A DNA stretch of 44,133 nucleotides from Candidatus Spechtbacteria bacterium RIFCSPLOWO2_12_FULL_38_22. GTDB lineage: Bacteria; Patescibacteriota; Minisyncoccia; Spechtbacterales; 2-12-FULL-38-22. Under the pieces are notes generated by a model that searched no databases, was not told the DNA's origin, and saw nothing but the letters and a program-made list of their open reading frames with translations. The position numbers were made by a program, and so were the translations under genes. Positions 38,297-44,133 of this stretch are shown one piece after another; positions within the stretch are counted from its first letter, which is position 1, and each line of letters opens with the position of its first letter. The DNA is taken from NCBI GenBank assembly GCA_001820055.1, contig MHOK01000009.1, positions 1 through 44,133 of the forward strand, in the 5' to 3' direction.

Positions 38297-38744
38297 AAAT
38301 AGAAAAAAGTATAATTAATGTAACTACTATGGCGTTGTGGGTCGCATGGGCTATAACAGATGTAAAATAACCTCGTTTCAAGTACACATACGCATATAAT
38401 AAACCTGTAACTCCCTGTATCAACATAAACTGTGGTCCTCCGTGTAACCAACCAAAAAGTACAAAGGAGGTTAAAAATATAACAATATTTTGAACAATCT
38501 TTGTATGAGACGCAAATAATTTTATGGGGAGCGTTCGAAAAAGAAATTCTTCTATAATCGGGGCCGCCACGACAGCTGTAATAAATACCCTTACATAATT
38601 TACGTTCTTATCTCCTAAAATTCCTCCTGAAAAGTTTAAACCCAAAGCGCTTAAGATTGATACGGCTATCGATGAATAAACGACACTTAGTACTCCGAAT
38701 CCAATACCAAACTTCATTCTTTCTGCGTAGCTATACTTTTCCAA
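38295..38744 (-). CDS. CPBP-family intramembrane metalloprotease
   Basis: The 149-aa polytopic protein has the CAAX-protease/bacteriocin-processing motifs: PIIEEFLFR (EExxxR), the WLHGG segment with a metal-binding His, and IAHATHNAIVV (HxxxHN-like). It cleaves substrates within the membrane; in bacteria such enzymes process peptides or act in immunity to bacteriocins. It is shorter than typical members, covering mainly the core. The start is uncertain: TTG at 38744 or ATG at 38717. Confidence 0.9.
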   Translation of the reverse strand: MEKYSYAERMKFGIGFGVLSVVYSSIAVSILSALGLNFSGGILGDKNVNYVRVFITAVVAAPIIEEFLFRTLPIKLFASHTKIVQNIVIFLTSFVLFGWLHGGPQFMLIQGVTGLLYAYVYLKRGYFTSVIAHATHNAIVVTLIILFSI

Positions 38745-38772
38745 TTAGCACCATCTTGTAGAAACTGTACAA

Positions 38773-38781
38773 ATTATATCA
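38773..38781 (-). promoter_or_regulatory. Extended -10 promoter of the CPBP gene
   Basis: On the minus strand TGaTATAAT, a perfect extended -10, lies about 29 nt upstream of the TTG start at 38744, close behind the stop of the DUF218 gene. Confidence 0.6.
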
Positions 38782-38787
38782 CAAAAA

Positions 38788-39318
38788 TCAAAAATCCAAA
38801 CCTTTTCTGCGCATTTTCCAACTTTGAAGTTTTGGAAATAATAAACTTAGAAAATCAAATACTATAGCGAACACACACTGTTTTACGTATTCTTTCCAGG
38901 AAGTGGCGTGACTAGTTGCCCTGACACTTACTTTATTAAATGGTTTCATCAAGAACAAGCTTAGTAATTTAACCTTCAGCCACCAAGGACGCTTACAGTA
39001 AATTACAATTTCGGGTTTAAAATTTAAATCTGGAAATAGTGTAAGCAAAATCTGTTTTGAGTATCTTAGATTATCTATACTGCTCAAGGCTTGTTCTTCT
39101 CTAAATATAACCAAACTAGAGTTTCTCTTTAATAAATATTCCTCCATAACTGCCGCTTCGCTCAAATTCTTATTTTTTGGATTTGTAAATCCCCCAGAAA
39201 CTAAAACAAAATCAAACTTATCCGCATCTTTTGCAACAGCGTCTAAGTGTTCTCTATAAGTATCGTCTAGTTGCGTTCCGTACCCGCACACTATTCCAAC
39301 ACAAAGTTTCCTGGGCAC
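38788..39318 (-). CDS. YdcF/DUF218-family protein
   Basis: The 176-aa protein has the DUF218 pattern: VGIVCGYGTQLDDTYREHLDA, then FVLVSGGFTNPKN, LSEAAVMEEYLL and a later EEQALSSIDNLRYS. Relatives (YdcF, SanA, ElyC) influence envelope synthesis or lipid carrier metabolism. No N-terminal membrane helix is present; the C-terminal part has hydrophobic patches that could touch the membrane. The start is GTG at 39318. Confidence 0.8.
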   Translation of the reverse strand: MPRKLCVGIVCGYGTQLDDTYREHLDAVAKDADKFDFVLVSGGFTNPKNKNLSEAAVMEEYLLKRNSSLVIFREEQALSSIDNLRYSKQILLTLFPDLNFKPEIVIYCKRPWWLKVKLLSLFLMKPFNKVSVRATSHATSWKEYVKQCVFAIVFDFLSLLFPKLQSWKMRRKGLDF

Positions 39319-39414
39319 CCTCTGCTTGCTTTCTAAAAAACTAAATCAACCTTAGCACAAAGTTATCTGCGTGTCTATATTGACATAGGTGGACAAATTG
39401 TGGATTAATTGCAC

Positions 39415-39440
39415 TTGACTTAGGTAAAAAATGATAAAAT
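39415..39440 (+). promoter_or_regulatory. Promoter region in the 39319-39566 gap
   Basis: TGaTAAAAT (-10 at 39435-39440) with TTGACT at 39415-39420, a short 14-nt spacer, gives a leader of about 120 nt for the 39567 gene. The 248-bp gap also holds a gacaaa / tttgtc inverted pair near 39450-39480; no gene is seen in it. Confidence 0.4.
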
Positions 39441-39566
39441 GAAAGTACGGACAAAAATAAACTATACTAATAATTTGTCTGTCAGATGCTACTCTAGATA
39501 AAACTTATCAAGTTTGTAGCATAATATGCACCATGATGTGAGAAAGAAGCCGTTTTTAACACACCA

Positions 39567-40544
39567 ATGCAAGCGCCATTAAAATTTAATAAGCGCAGAA
39601 AAAGTAAAGTAAATAACTTTTTAATAAGGATCTTTCAGCGTCTTGAAAGATGGACCACGCTTGCAGGGTTTAAAGAATTTTTAAAGCATAGAGCAAAAAC
39701 GTTACTTTACGCAGACGGCTTCAACAAAACTTTAGGAGCTATTGGAATTTATGGATTGTACTTATTGGTAACTGTTATACAATTTACAACTCTTATCATA
39801 CTGGTACTCTCTATAGTCGGAAATATCGCCGGAAGCACGGCTCCAATGCTTGCGACCATTGTAAACTCGGACTTAACAGTATTAGAAAAAGTAAAAACTG
39901 TCACGGGATTCACAAAAATTATATCGGCGGATAACGACGACGAAAAGAAAGGAGAACTGAATTGTTCCGATAGCTCACTCCAGTGGAGACCAGACTTAAA
40001 TACTTACATAAAGGAAAATAGAATATACTTAAAAGACGATAAACACGCAGGAACCATAATCTTAAAAGATCCGGTTAGCAGTTTTCTAGGATTTGAGATA
40101 AGTTTTAAATCTTCCATGAGTACCGGAATAAATACAATTCTTTCTTTCAAAAATAGCGAAGGTACACTCAAATACGCCATAGGAGACGGTGATTTTAAAA
40201 CAATCAGATATTCCTTCACTGACAAAACTGGTATTTTGCAAATTCTAGAAACAACAAAGCTTCCCACAAGCATTAATAACCAAGAAGAAATCGGTTTTAA
40301 ATTAAATACACTGGAAAAAGCGCAAGGTACGCTAGTATCAAGCACAATAAGTTACACAGATTTATACAATCAAAACAACAACAAGGACTTAAATGATATT
40401 AACATAACGAGTCCAAAACAATTATATCTTAATATAGGTTTTGGAATTGACGCAAACTTAGAAGATAGTGCTTCGCAAGCGTACCTAGAGATAACGAATT
40501 GTTCTATTGAACAAAACGAACCCTCTAAGTTGCTAAATATCTAA
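39567..40544 (+). CDS. Membrane-anchored protein of unknown function
   Basis: The 325-aa protein has a basic cytoplasmic start of about 60 residues, one or two membrane helices (about residues 68-95) and a large outer domain. That domain is rich in beta-strand-like sequence (NRIYLKDDKHAGTIILKDPV, SFKNSEGTLKYAIGDGDFKT), and two cysteines (LNCSD near 133, ITNCS near 313) could bridge its ends. It recalls a jelly-roll carbohydrate- or protein-binding fold, but this is a guess from strand pattern. It is transcribed alone from a long leader and closed by a strong terminator. Confidence 0.7.
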   Translation: MQAPLKFNKRRKSKVNNFLIRIFQRLERWTTLAGFKEFLKHRAKTLLYADGFNKTLGAIGIYGLYLLVTVIQFTTLIILVLSIVGNIAGSTAPMLATIVNSDLTVLEKVKTVTGFTKIISADNDDEKKGELNCSDSSLQWRPDLNTYIKENRIYLKDDKHAGTIILKDPVSSFLGFEISFKSSMSTGINTILSFKNSEGTLKYAIGDGDFKTIRYSFTDKTGILQILETTKLPTSINNQEEIGFKLNTLEKAQGTLVSSTISYTDLYNQNNNKDLNDINITSPKQLYLNIGFGIDANLEDSASQAYLEITNCSIEQNEPSKLLNI

Positions 40545-40577
40545 CAAATTGGAGGATTATAATTAATTACGGCTTCG

Positions 40578-40612
40578 GGAAAACACGCATTAAAACCGCG
40601 TGTTTTCCTTTT
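40578..40612 (+). terminator. Intrinsic terminator
   Basis: Eleven-bp perfect arms ggaaaacacgc / gcgtgttttcc with a 9-nt loop and a T4 run. Confidence 0.9.
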
Positions 40613-40687
40613 ATATATAAATATAATCATTGTGCGACTAATTGGTTCATGATATTCTTAGTTTTAGTTCCGCATACGGAGTTAAAA

Positions 40688-41680
40688 GTGAAAAAAGCAA
40701 ACATCGTAATTGTGGGTGCAACAGGTAATGTAGGCAGAGAGATGATTGCAGTTTTGGAAGAAAGAAACTTTCCAATTGCTAGATTAAAACTGGTAGCTTC
40801 TGAAAAATCTAGTGGAAAATTTATGAGATATAGAGGCTTTTCACAAGGTGTGGAAGGTTTAAGTAAAGAAATCTTCCACGGCTACGATATCGCACTCTTT
40901 TCTGCAGGAGAAGCTGTAAGCCGTACATGGGCCCCTGTTGCGTGGGAAAGTGGTTGTGTAGTTATTGATAACTCAAACGCATGGAGAATGGACGATGAGG
41001 TTCCTCTTGTTATTCCCGAAGTAAATCCAGAAACTATCGCCGACTACATACGTAAAGGCATTATCGCAAACCCGAACTGTTCTACAATTCAGATGGTTAT
41101 GGCTTTATCACCTTTAGACAAAAATCCTCATCACTACGGGATACAAAACATTATTGTTTCTACATATCAATCCGTATCTGGCGCAGGAGCAGAAGCTGAA
41201 GCAAGGCTCGCAGAAGGCTCTCATGAATTTGATGTAATTCCTCAAATCGGCGAATTTTTAGAAGGTGGCACATGTGAAGAAGAGGCTAAAATGATTAGGG
41301 AAACCAAAAAAATAATGGAAAAGCCCCATTTAAATATTGTCGCAAATACGGTACGAGTTCCTATTTTAAGAGGGCATAGCGAATTTGTATTATTTAACTT
41401 TGATTATTCTTATATCTCTATTGAGGTTGTTAAAGCTTTACTTGCTAGCGCTCCGTGTATAAAACTGACAGATTCATACCCTATAGCACAAGACGCAGTT
41501 GGTACAGATTATGTACTAGTTGGAAGGGTTAGAGAAGAAAAAATATCAGGAGCTGACGATAACCAAAAATGGTTCAGTATGTGGGTTGTAGCAGATAATA
41601 TAAGAAAGGGTGCTGCGACCAATACTGTCCAAATTGCAGAACTACTGTGGAACGGCTATTTAAAAAAGGCATCTAATTAG
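40688..41680 (+). CDS. asd: Aspartate-semialdehyde dehydrogenase
   Basis: I start at GTG 40688 because GGAG lies about 6 nt upstream and the nucleotide-binding strand begins at once (KKANIVIVGATGNVGREMI); the ATG at 40649 adds an unlikely extension. The 330-aa product has the NADP loop, LFSAGEAVSR, the catalytic Cys in NPNCSTIQMV and the later VPILRGHSEFV region with the catalytic His. It makes aspartate semialdehyde for lysine/diaminopimelate or threonine. No other gene of these pathways is in the window. It converges on the matrixin-like gene and overlaps it by 4 bp. Confidence 0.95.
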   Translation: MKKANIVIVGATGNVGREMIAVLEERNFPIARLKLVASEKSSGKFMRYRGFSQGVEGLSKEIFHGYDIALFSAGEAVSRTWAPVAWESGCVVIDNSNAWRMDDEVPLVIPEVNPETIADYIRKGIIANPNCSTIQMVMALSPLDKNPHHYGIQNIIVSTYQSVSGAGAEAEARLAEGSHEFDVIPQIGEFLEGGTCEEEAKMIRETKKIMEKPHLNIVANTVRVPILRGHSEFVLFNFDYSYISIEVVKALLASAPCIKLTDSYPIAQDAVGTDYVLVGRVREEKISGADDNQKWFSMWVVADNIRKGAATNTVQIAELLWNGYLKKASN

Positions 41681-41689
41681 ATGCCTTTT
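41664..41689. terminator. Perfect 26-bp palindromic terminator shared by two convergent genes
   Basis: aaaaggcatctaa followed by ttagatgcctttt, 13-bp perfect arms with no loop between them on paper. The stop codons of asd (TAG, 41678-41680) and of the minus-strand protease (TAA, 41677-41679) sit at its centre, so both coding ends form the hairpin. Confidence 0.88.
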
Positions 41690-42366
41690 AAATTTTCCCT
41701 TATAGAGTTTTGGATATTTCTAAGAAGCTCAATCTCTGTGTCATTGGGAAATGTAATACTTTTTATCCTGGAGGGAAGTTGGTGATACATTAAGTCACCC
41801 TTATCCCCTCCGTGACCTAAACCCAAACAGTGTCCGACTTCGTGATTTAAAATTGAAAAAAAATAACGGAAATTTGAAATTGCAGGATACCTTCCAAACG
41901 GAGTACTGACGTAGGCGATCACGGGTGGTGGAACATAGATATTACATACATACCCCACGTCTGACCAGTAAAACATATAAGCACAAGCCACAGCATCTTT
42001 AATATTGTTACACAGTTTTATTATATCTTGAGGTGAAGCAAGTCTAATTGCAATACGAGCATCGCTTAAATTATCTATTTTTTGAAAAGATAGGTCTCCT
42101 GCCCTTCCCCAATTTTGTGGGTGATTCAATACAAATTCTATAACGACCTCACTGCCTTCATATACTTTGAGATCCAACCCATTATCAATAAAGTACCCTT
42201 CATCTACAGCCCATGTAACTATAAATTCGTTTGTACTTTTGTTATGCTGTGCGTCAACAAGAACGCTAGCTCTATCAACAGCAAAAGAAACTCCTGTCAA
42301 GGTAGTTGCCAATATAAATACCAAAAATCCAACCATCCTAGTACTCTTATACCTTTTCGCCACCAT
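41677..42366 (-). CDS. Secreted matrixin-like (M10) metalloprotease
   Basis: The 229-aa precursor has a signal peptide (hydrophobic to about residue 29, cut after SFA) and the zinc site HEVGHCLGLGHGG (HExxHxxGxxH), followed by DLMYHQ as the Met-turn. This is the metzincin arrangement of matrixins. An RIAIRLAS strand precedes it. AAAAGGAGT lies immediately before ATG 42366, so close that GTG 42363 may be the true start. It is the second secreted metzincin in the window, unrelated in layout to the one at 2513. Confidence 0.88.
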   Translation of the reverse strand: MVAKRYKSTRMVGFLVFILATTLTGVSFAVDRASVLVDAQHNKSTNEFIVTWAVDEGYFIDNGLDLKVYEGSEVVIEFVLNHPQNWGRAGDLSFQKIDNLSDARIAIRLASPQDIIKLCNNIKDAVACAYMFYWSDVGYVCNIYVPPPVIAYVSTPFGRYPAISNFRYFFSILNHEVGHCLGLGHGGDKGDLMYHQLPSRIKSITFPNDTEIELLRNIQNSIRENLKGI

Positions 42367-42397
42367 ACTCCTTTTATGAAATAACTATACTCATACT

Positions 42398-42434
42398 AAC
42401 ATAAAATGCCGCCTCTTTGGACGGCTTTTATGTT
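42398..42434 (-). terminator. Terminator of the CAP-domain gene
   Basis: Arms aacataaaatgccg (42398-42411) and cggcttttatgtt (42422-42434) pair with a single bulged T. It lies just behind the stop of the minus-strand CAP gene. Confidence 0.65.
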
Positions 42435-42458
42435 AAGTAAGGGGGCTCTATGAAGATG

Positions 42459-43514
42459 TTAAATCTGTAGTATCAGCACCAGAAATGTAAGGGAAAGCGC
42501 CCGTTGCACAAAATTGGGCATACCTCGTTTCAATATATATTCTGAAATTAAAAGCCAAGCCAATATAACCCCTAAAAATCCACTTAAACTTATTTTTAAC
42601 ATACTTGGCAATTTGCTAACTAAAATTGTGCGTATATTTAGAAAAAAATCGCTATCCCCCTCTTGCGTAAAGGCTGGTTGATTTTGACTAGTTTGAATTA
42701 AATTATTTTCTTCCTGTAAAATTTTATCTGTAGCTTTGCGCACAACGAACAATTTATCCGGAGACGGAGCATCCTGAATTGGTTCTTGGGTTTTGGGGTT
42801 AGCTAAATCCGGTTGTGGTTTATTCGATTCTTGGGAAGTTTCTTCCCCTAAAATTTCCTCACCGGCTTTCTCATTGGTAACTACTGGTCCTTCTTTTATA
42901 ACCTCCTGTAAAGAACCGCCAGATTGGACAGCCAATGTTTCAAGTACGGGGGTTATCGGGCGCGCAACAAACATTGCAACTACAGTGGTTTGCACCCCAT
43001 TCATATCTCCTGTTGCTACCCCCACTCCAATTTCGGTAAAATAATCGTTTAATATATTGCGCGCGTGGGATGGAGAATTTAACCATGCGGTCACAAGAGG
43101 TTCAACATCATAAAAATCTTTTGCTAAATTTTCTCCAGCAAGAGCATACTTATATCCTACCTTATCTAACCATTGCCATGGCCTTTTACCATCGGGGTCG
43201 TTATGTGAAAAATAATTCCTATCCAACATATCTTGGGCTTTCATTTCTGCGGCTTTAGTAAGTAGATTGCTAGTTCCAAGAGGCAACAAACTTTGAATTT
43301 CGCGAGCAGGATTAACTTGTGAAATAATTATATCTTTTGTAAGCGAGGCTCGTAAAGAATCGGTGTAAAAACTATAAAATGGAGAAACAACCCCTATTAA
43401 AAACATAGAAATAAAAGCGTAACTAATGAACGCCTTTCGTGTATAAGCTCTGGGTATCATATTGTCTTGTGTCTGAACAAAAAATGTTTTCATAAAATTT
43501 ATAAAATTTTTCAT
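42459..43514 (-). CDS. CAP (SCP/PR1, YkwD-type) domain membrane protein
   Basis: The 351-aa protein has an N-terminal membrane segment (about residues 28-46), a CAP domain with KAQDMLDRNYFSHNDPDGKRPW, YALAGENLA and WLNSPSHARNILNDYFTEIGVG (conserved His and Glu residues), a Pro/Glu-rich linker and a C-terminal membrane helix pair (about 305-350). Bacterial YkwD-type proteins are secreted and thought to act at the wall. The C-terminal helices do not show an LPxTG sorting signal. The sortase gene lies just upstream on the same strand. Confidence 0.92.
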   Translation of the reverse strand: MKNFINFMKTFFVQTQDNMIPRAYTRKAFISYAFISMFLIGVVSPFYSFYTDSLRASLTKDIIISQVNPAREIQSLLPLGTSNLLTKAAEMKAQDMLDRNYFSHNDPDGKRPWQWLDKVGYKYALAGENLAKDFYDVEPLVTAWLNSPSHARNILNDYFTEIGVGVATGDMNGVQTTVVAMFVARPITPVLETLAVQSGGSLQEVIKEGPVVTNEKAGEEILGEETSQESNKPQPDLANPKTQEPIQDAPSPDKLFVVRKATDKILQEENNLIQTSQNQPAFTQEGDSDFFLNIRTILVSKLPSMLKISLSGFLGVILAWLLISEYILKRGMPNFVQRALSLTFLVLILQI

Positions 43515-43579
43515 AAAATAAATACATTATCCATACTTATATTATGCCATACATTCAAAAATTCTCGCCAACCTTACGC

Positions 43580-44133
43580 TTAGTAAATTAATTCTGCTCT
43601 TACAACTAAACGCTCCTTGGTAGAAAATAATGGATTACAGGTAATAAGAGTAATTGTTGGATTTTGAGTTGGATCTAAAACCTCTATCGCATCTGGAGTT
43701 ACTATTTTGCTCTCTACCACCTTATAATCATACTGCCTGCCTTCCCAAATTATAGTTATACTATCCCCTATCACTAACTTATCTAAAAGATAAAAAGTAT
43801 CCGAACTAGGAGGGCGATACTGATATCTGTGAGCGCTAAAGGCAGAATTGCCACCATTGTCCGGAGTTGATGTGCTTGGAAAATGCCACGCTCCATTGCT
43901 TAGCGCATACTTTTCATCATCATTTGAGATAACATCAATATCCACGCCAATTTTAGAAATAATTATTCTGTTTTGATTTTCATTAGCAATAACACCGCTA
44001 TCTACAGCGTTTGCTACTGGGCTTGGATCAAAATTCCCCAATGTAACAACCTGCGGAGTGCTTTCCACGTAAGGAATAGAGCCTGACGAGTTTATTTTAT
44101 ATACAACAATAGGGATAAACGGATAAATAACCA
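43580..44133 (-). CDS. Sortase, 5' end outside the window
   Basis: The frame is open to the window end, so the GTG at 44068 in the ORF track is not necessarily the start; upstream codons read VIYPFIPIVVYKINSSG, like the end of a membrane anchor. The visible part shows the sortase fold: GAWHFPSTSTPDNGGNSAFSAHRY with the catalytic His, and TLITCNPLFSTKERLVV with catalytic Cys and Arg. It joins proteins to the wall or to each other. No LPxTG-like tail is evident in the neighbouring CAP protein. Confidence 0.93.
   Translation of the reverse strand, partial: VIYPFIPIVVYKINSSGSIPYVESTPQVVTLGNFDPSPVANAVDSGVIANENQNRIIISKIGVDIDVISNDDEKYALSNGAWHFPSTSTPDNGGNSAFSAHRYQYRPPSSDTFYLLDKLVIGDSITIIWEGRQYDYKVVESKIVTPDAIEVLDPTQNPTITLITCNPLFSTKERLVVRAELIY

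Overview
The window looks like a chromosomal fragment of a Patescibacteria / Candidate Phyla Radiation bacterium, most likely of the Parcubacteria kind. This placement is inference from gene content and style. The DNA is AT-rich, genes are packed with overlapping or abutting starts and stops, and many encode small uncharacterised proteins of types I associate with this group (for example the DUF4258-like protein at 13817 and the 77-aa protein at 36241). TGA is used as a normal stop (at 501 and 3967, for example), which argues against the UGA-recoding lineages. No rRNA, tRNA or CRISPR array is visible.

Layout. (1) 1-1739: four small genes (zinc ribbon, XRE regulator, NUDIX hydrolase, VOC protein) enclosed by a perfect 96-bp GC-rich inverted repeat, resembling a mobile or invertible cassette without its own recombinase. 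(2) 1960-6990: a P-loop kinase, a large secreted metalloprotease, two membrane proteins, a minus-strand lipoprotein operon and small orphans. (3) 7020-10061: two glycosidases of the clan GH-A type, a PAP2 phosphatase and a short basic protein. (4) 10127-14731: housekeeping and RNA/DNA maintenance genes (histidine phosphatase, SPOUT methyltransferase, PCD, ThpR, MGMT-type alkyltransferase, GreA). (5) 14771-14881: a 111-bp element with 32-bp perfect inverted arms. (6) 15028-17276: redox genes, including a Ni-superoxide dismutase directly followed by its S26-type maturation protease, then a lipoprotein metallopeptidase.

(7) 17350-36162 is the core: a long, almost entirely plus-strand cell-wall region. 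Its order is alpha/beta hydrolase, membrane-anchored MurF-like ligase, DegT-type aminotransferase, FemAB-type transferase, AspRS, S11 D,D-carboxypeptidase, MraY, MurI, a D-aminoacylase-like amidohydrolase, MurD, FtsW, MurG, GluRS, an EnvC-like M23 protein and a Xer-type recombinase. It covers D-Glu supply, lipid I/II synthesis, polymerisation, trimming and possibly cross-bridge modification. MurA, MurB, MurC, MurE and Ddl are not in the window.

(8) 36241-39318: minus-strand small genes, an HD hydrolase of the (p)ppGpp type, a CPBP protease and a YdcF/DUF218 protein. (9) 39567-44133: a membrane-anchored protein of unknown function, aspartate-semialdehyde dehydrogenase, a matrixin-like secreted protease, a CAP-domain protein and a sortase cut off by the window end.

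Two transcript styles are visible. Many genes have an extended -10 box (TGnTAnAAT) ending about 7 nt before the ATG, with no Shine-Dalgarno sequence, which predicts leaderless mRNAs. A second set has a similar -10 further upstream plus a strong GGAGG-type ribosome binding site; several of these are small orphan or lipoprotein genes with their own terminators.
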